Below are positions 33,329 to 40,426 of a DNA stretch of 40,426 nt, piece after piece. This stretch comes from Paracoccaceae bacterium (GTDB taxonomy: Bacteria > Pseudomonadota > Alphaproteobacteria > Rhodobacterales > Rhodobacteraceae). The stretch's first letter is position 1. Every line of letters begins with the position of its first letter. Location: the NCBI GenBank assembly GCA_024742575.1, contig JANSYF010000031.1:1-40426 (forward strand). The letters run 5' to 3'. The position numbers were made by a program, and so were the translations under genes. Below the pieces are notes generated by a model. That model saw nothing but the letters and a program-made list of their open reading frames with translations, did not search any database and was not told where the DNA came from.

Positions 33329-34000
33329 GTGCGTGCTCGCTATCAAGTTTCACTGATTTCGTTCCTAGTTGCAGCTGGATGTCAGACGACAGACGAAGGA
33401 TACAGCCCAGAGTATGCCGTCACTGGTGAGATCACTGCAGAGGATGTTTATGAAGTAAACAGTCAGAGTTCGCAGGAAAAAAACCTGACCTTATCTGAGA
33501 TTGCTTGCATCACAGAGGCCAACGTTGATTTTACGCCAAGTCAAAAGTCTCGACTAGATAATCAAGAGATGGAGAATTTGCTGTCTGGCAATACAATTTT
33601 GTCAGCGGATGCTCACGGTGTTTTCGCCATTTATTACCAGCCGGGAGGTAAGACGATTGGGTGGATGCCAAAGAAGATATCTTTGGGTAAGCAAGATTGG
33701 ACCGTGGGCCGAGCAGCTTACCGTCAAGGCTATTATTGCCGGACATTCGAGGAATGGGGGGGACAGGAAGAGAAGTGCTGGGAAGTGCACGAAGGACCGA
33801 ATCGACTGGACCGGAAATCTTTTTACTTTGTATGTCCAGATGGTTCTATTGCTGGTGATCAGCACGTAGTACTGCCAGGCAACGCTCTGGGGATGGAGTA
33901 CAGCGGTCGGGGCTACAAAACGGGCGGCACCTTGACACAAAGTGAAGACAAAACGAGTTATTATGTAGAAAAGTACTTTGGAAATTATACTAGAAAGTAG
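33329..34000 (+). CDS. Putative lipoprotein of unknown function
   Basis: This 223-aa protein starts with GTG at 33329, preceded by GGGAGG 7 nt upstream. A short lipoprotein signal (MRARYQVSLISFLVAAGC) puts the acylated cysteine at residue 18. The body has a weak resemblance to DUF995-type lipocalin-like domains (LLSGNTI...GVFAIYYQPGGKTIGW...KQDWTV...YYCRTFEEW...KCWEV); this is only a pattern impression. Four Cys in the mature part suggest disulphides. AT-richer codon use than the neighbouring catabolic genes fits acquired cargo among IS fragments. Function unknown. Confidence 0.75.
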   Translation: MRARYQVSLISFLVAAGCQTTDEGYSPEYAVTGEITAEDVYEVNSQSSQEKNLTLSEIACITEANVDFTPSQKSRLDNQEMENLLSGNTILSADAHGVFAIYYQPGGKTIGWMPKKISLGKQDWTVGRAAYRQGYYCRTFEEWGGQEEKCWEVHEGPNRLDRKSFYFVCPDGSIAGDQHVVLPGNALGMEYSGRGYKTGGTLTQSEDKTSYYVEKYFGNYTRK

Positions 34001-34089
34001 GCCTCGATTTATGTTCTTAGTGCTATCGCCAAAGAAAAAGTCTGCCTATTGAGACCGAAACACATTCGATACAACCAATTCACCAGTGA

Positions 34090-34989
34090 CTATCTTATGA
34101 AGCCGATTGCCTTGCCGAGGCTGGCTTTGTAGACCTGATTAACTCTTCCGGTCAGGCTTTGAGTTTTCGTTTTGCACTCGGATAAGAACCGATTGAGCAC
34201 CGGCTCTATGCCATTTGTGCTATTGGTGCCTGCGTATGACCAGCGCCCCCGTCCGTCGACTGCGATCGTGCAGTTGCCGTAAGATGTTTCGTTGCGCTGC
34301 CTCGCCGCTTGTTTGAAAAGCCAGCTGTGTCCAGCAGCGCTGTAAGAGATTATTTGAGCGCTACGCAGGCGACCCTTGGACTTCATATCGGTGCACAGCG
34401 TCGCGGGGGCCACTTGGTCCAGCTCACCCAAAAACAGGAGCTTTTTCACCTTGTCAGAAGATTTGCCAACAAATTGAAGGCGACAAGCTGGGTAGAATGC
34501 CACAACTTTTGATATTTTGATATTTGGAAATTGGCTGTTGATAGATGAATGGCTTGCGTGCATTGCCTCTGCAGCGCCCCCAGAAGCACCAACTATGATA
34601 ACCTCTTTAGGCTGCAGGCCTTGGTTTTGTGATGCAGAAACGGCGGAAAAAATATTCAATGTCCGCGTGGCGGCATCGACTTTGGTTGAGGGATCAAGGA
34701 ACAAATAGGAGAAACCATTGCCCAGGTTTTTTTGTATAGTTTTAAACGCAGACTTGTACTTAGAAGCACCACTCCAGCCCGGAGCGAATACGATCAAAGG
34801 ACTAGAGGGATCAGTGGCTGGAGCAAGCTTGGCGGTTTCTTTGTAGGGGCTTTGTTGCCACTTTCCGCTGACAATTGGCTGGAAATCGCCAATATCGAAG
34901 TTTGTATAGCGAAGCGTCCCCGCATCCGCGGCACCAACACTGCCGGCAGTTATTATAGCGCCAATTGCAAGTATGTTTATGAAGCTCAT
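34090..34989 (-). CDS. Exported alpha/beta hydrolase
   Basis: This 299-aa protein has a signal peptide (MSFINILAIGAIITAGSVGA ending ADA/GT). The fold is recognisable from SPLIVFAPGWSGAS (oxyanion strand), VIIVGASGGAAEA with nucleophile Ser136, FLGELDQVAP with Asp191, and SAAGHSW with His221 as likely triad. It probably acts as a periplasmic or secreted esterase/hydrolase; the substrate is not evident. ATG at 34989 is selected so that the signal peptide is N-terminal; the longer frame to 35043 adds a charged leader. It is cargo between IS fragments, convergent with the lipoprotein gene. Confidence 0.75.
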   Translation of the reverse strand: MSFINILAIGAIITAGSVGAADAGTLRYTNFDIGDFQPIVSGKWQQSPYKETAKLAPATDPSSPLIVFAPGWSGASKYKSAFKTIQKNLGNGFSYLFLDPSTKVDAATRTLNIFSAVSASQNQGLQPKEVIIVGASGGAAEAMHASHSSINSQFPNIKISKVVAFYPACRLQFVGKSSDKVKKLLFLGELDQVAPATLCTDMKSKGRLRSAQIISYSAAGHSWLFKQAARQRNETSYGNCTIAVDGRGRWSYAGTNSTNGIEPVLNRFLSECKTKTQSLTGRVNQVYKASLGKAIGFIR

Positions 34990-35118
34990 GCTATTCCCAA
35001 TCCCATTCTTGTCAAGGCTGTCGAGTTTTCCGGCGTTATACAATATATCAAAAGTGTGAAATTATTACACGTTGGTGAGTGGTCAGTGTACCTTAGTTAA
35101 GGCGATTTTACGTAGGTG

Positions 35119-35549
35119 TCACAGAAATTCCACCGCCTCGCTCAGCTGCTCCGCGTTCACGTCGATGTATCGTTGCGTGGTCGAGATATGGCTATGCCCC
35201 GCCAAAGCTGCCAGTAAGCGCACACCCACGCCCTTGTTGGCCAATCTGGTGATGTATGTGCGATGACCTGAATGGCTGGACGCGTCTTTCAAGCCCACGG
35301 CTTTGTAGATGTCCAAAAACAGCTGGCACATTGTGTTTGCTGAGAAATGCCCGCCCTTCTGGCTCTCAAACAAGGGCCGATTGGGATCGCTCAAGTTCAA
35401 GCCCGCCGCATATTCCGCCAATGCCCTGCGCAAGCGCTGATTGAGGTACACAGTCCGTGTTGCGCCGCCCTTGCTTTGTTCGGCACTGAGCGTGAACTGT
35501 GTGCGTGCGTTGCCCTCGTCATCAAATACATCCCCACGTGTAAGAGAGG
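35119..35549 (-). pseudogene. Tyrosine recombinase C-terminal remnant cut by IS3
   Basis: The open frame reads from the IS3 boundary: LTRGDVFDDEGNARTQFTLS, then EQSKGGATRTVYLNQRLRRA, then HSGHRTYITRLANKG and GHSHISTTQRYIDVN, the phage-integrase C-terminal domain with the His-x-x-Arg-like motif and the terminal Tyr. The N-terminal part with the first catalytic Arg is absent. The fragment ends exactly where the IS3-family element begins, so the element replaced or separated the rest. The 110 aa from the first ATG could still be translated but would be inactive. Confidence 0.8.
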
Positions 35550-35604
35550 TGGTCCTAGATTTTAGACCAGTTTGCAGCCTTGTTAAGATGGATCAGGGTT
35601 TCAT

Positions 35605-36435
35605 TTAGGCTGCCAATCTCATTGGTTCAGTTTTGCTGACATAGGCCTCATCGGGGGTCAATATGCCGTGGGTCGAATGTGGGCGCTCAGAGTTGTAGTA
35701 GGTCAGCCATTTGCCGATCCCAGCCCGCATTTCAGAACCCGTCTCGAAAGCGTTCAGGTAAACGCATTCGTACTTCAGCGACCGCCATAGGCGTTCAATC
35801 ATACGATTGTCACGCCACGCGCCTTTGCCATCCATGCTGATCTTGATCTTTGCATCCGTCAACACGTCGATCCAAGCGCCACTGGTAAATTGGCTGCCTT
35901 GGTCCGTATTAAATATCTCTGGCTTACCGTGCTTTGCCAGTGCCTCTTTCAAGGCTTCAACGCAGAAGCCCGCGTCCATGCTGTTAGACAAACGCCAGGC
36001 AAGGACTTTGCGACTGTACCAATCCATGATTGCCACCAAATACAGAAAGCCACGCCGCATTGGGATGTAGGTAATGTCGGCACACCAAACTTGGTTCGGG
36101 CGATCGATCACGGCTTTCCTGAGCAAATACGGCCAGATCTTATGCTGGGGATGTTTTTTGCTCGTGTTGGGTTCCTGATAGATCGGGACCAAACGCATGA
36201 GCCGCATTAGGCGGCGCACGCGATGCCGACCGCATTTGTGGTTGTTGCGCTGCATGCAGCGCACCATTTGGCGTGACCCGTACCATGGCGTTTCGAGGAA
36301 TTGCTTATCAATGATTTCCATGAACCGTAGGTTCTCAGCGCTTTCGCCCTTCGGTTCATAGTATAAGTGGGATCGGGTCAGCGTCAGCAGCTTGCATTGA
36401 CGGCGGACACGCAGCTTGTGGTCCTTGCTCACCAT
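35605..36435 (-). CDS. IS3-family transposase OrfB (DDE integrase domain)
   Basis: This 276-aa rve-type catalytic part has the DDE residues in VWCADITYIP, FNTDQGSQFTS and NRMIERLWRSLKYE, and a HTH_21-like start (LTLTRSHLYYEPKGE; GSRQMVRCMQRNNHKCGRHR). It is made as an OrfAB fusion by -1 frameshifting. The A6 run at 36435-36440 allows orfA ...TRGKK to continue as MVSKDHK. Its frame relative to orfA and the short overlap agree with this. It appears intact. Confidence 0.9.
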   Translation of the reverse strand: MVSKDHKLRVRRQCKLLTLTRSHLYYEPKGESAENLRFMEIIDKQFLETPWYGSRQMVRCMQRNNHKCGRHRVRRLMRLMRLVPIYQEPNTSKKHPQHKIWPYLLRKAVIDRPNQVWCADITYIPMRRGFLYLVAIMDWYSRKVLAWRLSNSMDAGFCVEALKEALAKHGKPEIFNTDQGSQFTSGAWIDVLTDAKIKISMDGKGAWRDNRMIERLWRSLKYECVYLNAFETGSEMRAGIGKWLTYYNSERPHSTHGILTPDEAYVSKTEPMRLAA

Positions 36436-36737
36436 TTTTTGCCTCGCGTCCCGAGCAGTTGCTGCGAGGCATCGGCCAAAAAATCCCGCTCTACCACCAA
36501 CTGGCCGATCTTTGCATGCAGCTTGTCGACGTCCGCAATGCTCACCTGTTCTGGGGCTACACCTCGACGCGCAAAGGCCGTCGCCATGTTCTCTATCGCC
36601 GCCCGTTTCCAAGTGCCGATCTGGGTCGGGTGAACGCCATATTTCTTGGACAGCTCCGCCATCGACATCTCCTCGCGGATGGCTTCTAGCGCTACCTTGG
36701 CTTTAAAATCGGGCGAATGATTTTTTCGTTTCGTCAT
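36429..36737 (-). CDS. IS3-family transposase OrfA
   Basis: This 102-aa protein has an HTH_8 domain (DFKAKVALEAIREEMSMAEL, SKKYGVHPTQIGTWKRAAIE) and a leucine-zipper-like C-terminal helix (VDKLHAKIGQLVVERDFLAD) used for dimerisation. The terminal GKKW lies on the A6 slippery stretch leading into OrfB. Intact. Confidence 0.9.
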   Translation of the reverse strand: MTKRKNHSPDFKAKVALEAIREEMSMAELSKKYGVHPTQIGTWKRAAIENMATAFARRGVAPEQVSIADVDKLHAKIGQLVVERDFLADASQQLLGTRGKKW

Positions 36738-36798
36738 TTCGGATCATCTCTTTCACAAGTTGATCCACCTTAACTACTAGTCCGAAATTCCGCGACCA

Positions 36799-36909
36799 CC
36801 TCTGGTCGCGCAGGGTCGTCGAAGTAGGCACCAACACCCGCCGCCAGATCATCGGACTGATACAGAGAAGGCGAACTTTCAGCTGATAGATTTGCCCCAA
36901 TGCTTCCAT
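36799..36909 (-). pseudogene. pRiA4b ORF-3-like protein, N-terminal remnant
   Basis: The first 35-40 codons read MEALGQIYQLKVRLLCISPM, IWRRVLVPTSTTLRDQ. This is the hallmark start of plasmid pRiA4b ORF-3 family / IS1096 passenger (TnpR) proteins, which have IYQLKVxLxxISPPIWRRxLVP. The frame is cut at the IS3 right end. The open frame continues 60 bp into the IS only by chance. The rest of the gene is not present in the window. Confidence 0.65.
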
Positions 36910-36952
36910 GTTATGACACTGCCATCAACCCCCGCCACCGGCAACTGCCCCG

Positions 36953-37012
36953 CACTTTGCGGTACTCTCCCATATCGAAGAGCTGATGCCCTGGAACTGG
37001 ACGGCTGAATAA
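36953..37012 (+). pseudogene. Possible IS66-type transposase C-terminal tail
   Basis: One frame ends HFAVLSHIEELMPWNWTAE and a stop. The motif I[DE]ELLPWNW at the extreme C-terminus is typical of IS66 TnpC transposases. pRiA4b-like passengers and IS66 relics are common plasmid-derived neighbours. The evidence is a short motif only. Confidence 0.35.
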
Positions 37013-37276
37013 GTCAACGCCAGTCAGACCGGACGGATACGGCAAACCGGGGGTAGGTTGTGAAGTAATCATGCCTATATCTTGCCGCCTTCACAGCCAC
37101 CAAATGGGCGCACAGCGCTCATCGCCACCACGAAGGCGACCACAGAGCTCAAATTGAGGGGAAATAGGGGGCGTCAGGGCCTTGTGATACGATCCTGCCC
37201 CCTACCGGAATCTACCCCGTTTGGGGAATGTCGGAAAAAAAATTGTTGCACTTCGGGCGGCAACCACAAAAGAGTT
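37013..37276. other. Noncoding IS-derived spacer
   Basis: No gene was recognised between the IS66-like tail and the phosphoesterase gene. It contains the stem-loop described at 37165-37204; otherwise nothing identifiable. Confidence 0.4.
37165..37204 (-). terminator. Stem-loop downstream of the phosphoesterase gene
   Basis: TAGGGGGC and GCCCCCTA form a perfect 8-bp GC-rich stem, extended inward by CCTG/CAGG with a small bulge. On the minus strand it is followed by TTTCCCC. It lies 73 nt beyond the phosphoesterase stop, so it is a plausible terminator although the T-run is short. Confidence 0.45.
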
Positions 37277-38335
37277 TTACTCTTCGGTAAACCCGGGGCG
37301 GTTCAGGTTGCAACGGGCCGTGCCTTCGTCCAAAGACTTTTTTTTGACCGCATCAAAATATGTCCAAGAGTAGTCTTGATCTCGAAGCTCTAGCTTCAAA
37401 AGCCCCGTCTTTTTGAAGACCGCAATTTCTGTTTGAGGTTTCTGTTGTGATGCATCTGTGATGCGGCCACCTGTCCCCACGGTAAAAGCTACCGTGCCTC
37501 CTTCTGCAGCCGGCTCACCATATTCGTTCAGTGGTTTAGTGCGTTCATAAAAATGGTTGTGACCATTCAGAACTAGTGTCGTTCCCGCTTGTTGGAGCTG
37601 TTTGAACAGCTCCACCGCATGCTCACGACCGCCCCTGTCTTTGAGCGAATAGGCTGGGCGATGAAAAAACGCCAATACACATCTATCAGGATGCTTGCGT
37701 AGCTGTTGGTCAAGCCATTTTCCCTGATCTGAGCCAAGGCTTGCGTCGACTTCACTATTGAGCGACAGGATCAGCCAGTTATGCAGTGTGATCGCATACC
37801 ATCCGTTTCGGTCTGGTCCGGCTTGGATGCCGAAATAGTCAAAGTATCCAAATGCAGCAGGTGACCCATACTCATGGTTGCCTGGTGTAGGCAAAATGCG
37901 AGTTTTCACCTGTCCCCATGTGGGTTCAAAGCAGTGTTCGTATTCTATTGGCGTGCCTCTACCATACACCGTATCGCCCAGTGCGAGGATAGGAGCATTC
38001 GGCCACACCTGCGCCAGCGCCAGTGTCTCATTTGCGAGTGCTGTCTCATATTCGAAGGCAGTCGGTCGACCAAAGAGGTTCATCGTTCCTGGTAACGCTT
38101 TCGAAAGGCTTGGTTGCGCTTCACAAGACGCGATGTCACCCGCTGCCAGCAGTACAACGGTTTCCTCTGACGCCATCAGGGTAGATGCGATCTCTTGTGG
38201 TGTTGGGCCTGCTGGAGGATTGAAAAACACTCTGGCTTGGGAGGACGCATAAACTAAGAACTGACTTTCAATCAATGCAATAGCAGCGGTCAACGCAGCG
38301 ATTGCGCCGAATGCTTTCAATATTTTCCTGATCAT
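37277..38335 (-). CDS. Exported/anchored metallophosphoesterase
   Basis: This 352-aa calcineurin-like phosphoesterase has an N-terminal hydrophobic segment (ILKAFGAIAALTAAIALIES) that serves as signal anchor or signal peptide. Metal-binding motifs in order are AAGDIAS (Asp67), ALGDTVYGRG (Asp121), GNHEY (Asn153-His154), FFHRPAYS and NGHNHFYER, the full five-block set of purple-acid-phosphatase/alkaline-phosphatase-like enzymes. It would act as a periplasmic phosphomonoesterase or related enzyme. It sits alone between an IS graveyard and an IS5-type insertion. It appears intact. Confidence 0.85.
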   Translation of the reverse strand: MIRKILKAFGAIAALTAAIALIESQFLVYASSQARVFFNPPAGPTPQEIASTLMASEETVVLLAAGDIASCEAQPSLSKALPGTMNLFGRPTAFEYETALANETLALAQVWPNAPILALGDTVYGRGTPIEYEHCFEPTWGQVKTRILPTPGNHEYGSPAAFGYFDYFGIQAGPDRNGWYAITLHNWLILSLNSEVDASLGSDQGKWLDQQLRKHPDRCVLAFFHRPAYSLKDRGGREHAVELFKQLQQAGTTLVLNGHNHFYERTKPLNEYGEPAAEGGTVAFTVGTGGRITDASQQKPQTEIAVFKKTGLLKLELRDQDYSWTYFDAVKKKSLDEGTARCNLNRPGFTEE

Positions 38336-38503
38336 GAATAGTCTTCCCCCGTTGAGTGGTCCGAGTTGATTGTTAGTCCATTGCGGGCAACTGGTCCATT
38401 GATACGAGGCTCAATCAACTTTGCCATGGCCCGGTTCTAGGGTCAGGATGCATTGATTTCCGCCACGGTGCGTGATTCACGGCTCCGAAAATGGAGCGGC
38501 GAC

Positions 38504-38851
38504 ATGAGCAATCTATACTGGCTGAGCGAGACGCAGATGGCCAAGCTGAAACCCTTTTTCCCGAAGTCCCACGGCAAGCCTCGTGTAGACGACAGGCGGG
38601 TGATGAGCGGCATAATATTCATTAACCGCAATGGCTTAAGATGGCGAGATGCACCTGCGGAGTATGGGCCTCACAAGACCCTTTATAGCCGATGGAAGCG
38701 GTGGAGCGAGAAAGGCATCTTCGCCCGGATGCTTCTGGAACTGGCCGATCAGGGCGGCGGAACTGACACGCTGATGATCGATGCAACACATCTGAAGACG
38801 CACCGCAAAGCCTCAAGCCTGGGGCTGAAAAAAGGGGGCGCGGCCGCCTGA
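38504..38851 (+). CDS. IS5-family transposase, first frame
   Basis: This is the 115-aa N-terminal half: YWLSETQMAKLKPFFPKSHG, HGKPRVDDRRVMSGIIFINR, then RWRDAPAEYGPHKTLYSRWK, and LMIDATHLKTHRKA containing the first catalytic Asp. The start at 38504 is the family start (MSNLYWLSE). Frame 0 stops at 38851 after GLKKGGAAA. A -1 slip on AAAAAAG (38828-38834) would give the full transposase. Confidence 0.88.
   Translation: MSNLYWLSETQMAKLKPFFPKSHGKPRVDDRRVMSGIIFINRNGLRWRDAPAEYGPHKTLYSRWKRWSEKGIFARMLLELADQGGGTDTLMIDATHLKTHRKASSLGLKKGGAAA
38828..38834 (+). promoter_or_regulatory. Programmed -1 frameshift site (AAAAAAG)
   Basis: The A6G run lies just before the end of the first IS5 frame, and the second frame is -1 relative to it. 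GC-rich sequence follows directly. This is the usual frameshift arrangement for IS427-type transposases. Confidence 0.65.
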
Positions 38852-38871
38852 TCGGGCGCACCAAGGGCGAG

Positions 38872-39261
38872 ATGAACTCGAAACTGCACGCGGTAACAGA
38901 CGCGGCTAGCCGCCCGCTGCGGATGTTTCTGACGGCCGGCCAGCGGAGCGATTACATCGGCGCGCGGGCACTGCCGGACGGCCTTCCTCCCGCCGAACAC
39001 ATGCTGGCGGACCGAGGATACGATGCGGACTGGTATCGCGAAGCCCTTGAAGACAAGGGGATCACGCCGTGCATCCCTTCCCGAAAGAACCGTAAGGTGC
39101 CGATCCCGCATGACGAAGCCCGATACCGCAAGCGCCAAAAGATCGAAAACAGCTTCGCCCGGCTCAAGGACTGGCGGCGCGTCGCAACACGCTACGACAG
39201 GTGCCCCAAAGTCTTCCTGTCGGCATGCGCATTGGCTGCCGTCGTCATGTTCTGGTTATGA
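38872..39261 (+). CDS. IS5-family transposase, second frame
   Basis: This is the C-terminal catalytic half, read in the -1 frame: after the slip the chain continues GRLIGRTKGEMNSKLHAVTD. It then has AEHMLADRGYDADWYRE with the second Asp and KRQKIENSFARLKDWRRV with the catalytic Glu. The ATG at 38872 is probably not used as an independent start; the segment is produced as a frameshift fusion with the first frame. Confidence 0.85.
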   Translation: MNSKLHAVTDAASRPLRMFLTAGQRSDYIGARALPDGLPPAEHMLADRGYDADWYREALEDKGITPCIPSRKNRKVPIPHDEARYRKRQKIENSFARLKDWRRVATRYDRCPKVFLSACALAAVVMFWL

Positions 39262-39271
39262 ATCCTGACCC

Positions 39272-39555
39272 TACGGCGCGGGGCCGCGTCGAGCCACGGG
39301 CAGTTCTTCCTGGCCACCGTGAATCAGGTCCCTTACATTCTGGGCTGGTTGTTCATGACAGGCGCAGGTCAGAAAATCTATGAACAACACGCTGACACCG
39401 AGCGTTACAGCCACAACTGCTGCAGTTTGTAAAAGGTGATTACTTTTGTCTCCTGGCAAGATGGTTTATTGGCGGTGGTTCCGCGCAACGTCATCTGGAA
39501 CAGACAAACAATCGAGGTGCCCTTTATTATGTTGCGTAAGATTGCTGAGTTGTCT
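39272..39555. other. Intergenic region right of the IS5 element
   Basis: No convincing gene. A plus-strand frame (GQFFLATVNQVPYILGWLFM then TGAGQKIYEQHADTERYSHN, about 39299-39432) and an overlapping minus-strand frame with one hydrophobic segment both look partly coding. Neither has a start or known domain. One may be the tail of a gene broken by the IS5 insertion. Confidence 0.35.
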
Positions 39556-40056
39556 TCAGACGTCTTCGTGGGCCGACACATCAAGGAACTCATCCATGAA
39601 TACCGACATTAGCTCGGTCCGGGAGCGCACCCCGATCTTGCGGAAGACTGAAGAAATCTGCGTTTTGACGGTGCCCTCTACAGTTTGGCGTATCGCAGCG
39701 ATATCGGCGGTGGCTAGTCCTTTCAGAATGAACAGCGTAACCTCCCGTTCCGCAGCTGTGAGACCCCATTCGGCAAAGCGGCGCTCGATCAGCTCTTCGA
39801 GGCTACCACGGAGCAGAACAATTTTCTCTTTATGACTGTTGGCAGTCTTACGTAGCAGTAGATTGTAACGCCAGAGCATCAACGCACCATAGCCCAACCC
39901 AATGGCAGCAAGGATCTCAAAACCAAGGTGCAGCGTATGCTCAAAGGAGTAGGGCCTTCGCTCAATCATGTGTGTGTACAGATCAGCAACAGCATCAAAT
40001 GTGAAAAACGTCATGCATGACAGCATGATAGCAAGGGCAAGGCTCAATCCACGCAT
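39556..40056 (-). CDS. Membrane-anchored LuxR-type HTH regulator
   Basis: This 166-aa protein has two hydrophobic spans near the N-terminus (LSLALAIMLSCMTFFTF; HLGFEILAAIGLGYGALML), a short linker and a C-terminal LuxR/GerE HTH (EWGLTAAEREVTLFILKGLA, DIAAIRQTVEGTVKTQISSV, FRKIGVRSRTELMSVF). There is no receiver or autoinducer domain. The start follows AAGGAG 7 nt upstream. A membrane-bound single-domain regulator like this probably senses an envelope or redox cue. A palindrome 57 bp upstream may be its operator. It is divergent from an acidic-protein gene at the window end. Confidence 0.85.
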   Translation of the reverse strand: MRGLSLALAIMLSCMTFFTFDAVADLYTHMIERRPYSFEHTLHLGFEILAAIGLGYGALMLWRYNLLLRKTANSHKEKIVLLRGSLEELIERRFAEWGLTAAEREVTLFILKGLATADIAAIRQTVEGTVKTQISSVFRKIGVRSRTELMSVFMDEFLDVSAHEDV

Positions 40057-40112
40057 CTGTTTGCTCCTTTGTTTATTACTTTAATCATACGTTGAGCGGG
40101 CTGTTTTGGGCA

Positions 40113-40128
40113 TATACCTAAAGGTATA
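40113..40128. promoter_or_regulatory. Palindrome TATACCT-AA-AGGTATA
   Basis: A 7+7 bp perfect inverted repeat with a 2-nt spacer lies in the divergent region between the LuxR-type regulator (start 40056) and the Asp-rich protein gene (start 40261). The dyad size fits LuxR/NarL-type HTH dimers. Confidence 0.55.
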
Positions 40129-40260
40129 GAAGCTGCCTAAAAGGCTCATGTATCCCATTCGACAGATAGTCAACGGTCAAGATTAAGCAGAATATTTGCG
40201 GCAGCAAGCCGTCCAAGCCAGCACACGGCACTGGGACCTCATATTTTGAAAGAGAAACCG

Positions 40261-40426
40261 ATGAGCTTCTTGAATTTTTTCAGCCACGACGACGATGACC
40301 ATTCGTTCGATGATGATCATTACGGTGATGATGACCGACACGACAACGATGACATTCAGGACGCCTACCAGTTCACTATCACTGATGGTGCCGTAACCGC
40401 GGTTTTCGAGATCGAAAATGGCCGTG
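40261..40426 (+). CDS. Asp/His-rich protein, 5' end only
   Basis: The gene runs off the window; 55 codons are visible. ATG at 40261 follows GAAAGAG. After MSFLNFFS comes a stretch with many Asp and several His (DDDDHSFDDDHYGDDDRHDN), then DIQDAYQFTITDGAVTAVFE, which looks like the start of a structured beta domain. The acidic/His run may bind calcium or another cation. No family recognised. It is transcribed divergently from the LuxR-type regulator, with a palindrome between, so it may be its target. Confidence 0.65.
   Translation, partial: MSFLNFFSHDDDDHSFDDDHYGDDDRHDNDDIQDAYQFTITDGAVTAVFEIENGR

Larger units (their letters stand above)
35550..36798 (-). mobile_element. IS3-family insertion sequence
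   Basis: The element is about 1,249 bp with orfA and orfB and related ends: TGGTCCTAGATTTTAGACCA at the left and, reading inwards from the right, TGGTCGCGGAATTTCGGACT, followed in both by GTTAAG[AG]TGGATCA. The inverted match extends outward into AGAGG, so the true tips may be at 35545 and 36803. No direct target duplication is seen. Confidence 0.85.
38440..39271 (+). mobile_element. IS5-family (IS427-type) insertion sequence
   Basis: The element is 832 bp. Its ends are GGGTCAGGAT and ATCCTGACCC, a 10-bp perfect inverted repeat, flanked on both sides by TA, the expected 2-bp target duplication of IS427-type elements. It encodes a two-frame transposase with an A6G slippery site. It looks complete and recently inserted. 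Confidence 0.88.

Noticed and set aside
39271-39459. 62-codon minus-strand frame with one hydrophobic segment
   Set aside because: It starts at a TTG without a ribosome site, ends inside the IS border, and overlaps an equally plausible plus-strand frame.

Overview
The window looks like chromosomal DNA of a Rhodobacteraceae/roseobacter-type alphaproteobacterium. The basis is moderately high GC, several importers paired with catabolic enzymes, alphaproteobacterial families (BKACE, DUF1028, MobA-like hydroxylase) and insertion-sequence types common in that group. No 16S or marker gene is present, so the assignment is an inference.

Region 1 (0.26-10.3 kb) is accessory catabolism and secretion. 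A MarR regulator faces a 3-hydroxybenzoate 4-monooxygenase (mobA), with two palindromes between them. A two-partner-secretion outer-membrane transporter (TpsB) is coupled to an unusual PGQVP-repeat secreted protein. A PQQ-type sugar/sorbosone dehydrogenase follows, then a BKACE plus class III aminotransferase pair. Two decayed genes flank that pair: a GcvT/dimethylglycine-dehydrogenase fragment and a zinc-binding/MDR dehydrogenase fragment.

Region 2 (10.3-18.6 kb) is a peptide/opine-type ABC importer read leftwards (SBP, permease, a permease-ATPase fusion, ATPase). It faces a DUF1028 protein, and a GntR regulator lies just beyond. A shared TTTATCATGATAAA palindrome occurs in the importer/DUF1028 intergenic region and upstream of gntR, which suggests one autoregulated regulon. 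An EamA transporter lies to the right.

Region 3 (18.7-26.7 kb) is a leftward operon of eight genes under a divergent LysR regulator. It encodes a polar amino-acid-type ABC importer (SBP, two permeases, ATPase), a class III aminotransferase, a BKACE, a GNAT acetyltransferase and an acetylpolyamine-amidohydrolase-type deacetylase. Read together it is a candidate pathway that imports an amine or N-acetyl-amine, deacetylates it, transaminates it to a beta-keto acid and cleaves that with acetyl-CoA. It is the best candidate for an undescribed metabolic system here.

Region 4 (26.8-32.3 kb) is an integrative element next to a 3' fragment of tRNA-Arg(TCT). It carries a tyrosine integrase, an unknown protein, an AlpA-like HTH protein, a P4-type primase-helicase, a long imperfect inverted repeat and an HGGxSTG-motif protein.

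Region 5 (32.4-39.3 kb) is a mosaic of IS1380, IS3, IS66-like and IS5 sequences and truncated genes (recombinase, pRiA4b ORF-3-like). It carries three intact cargo genes: a lipoprotein, an exported alpha/beta hydrolase and a metallophosphoesterase.

Region 6 (39.5-40.4 kb) has a membrane-anchored LuxR-type regulator, a TATACCT palindrome and the start of an Asp/His-rich protein cut by the window edge.
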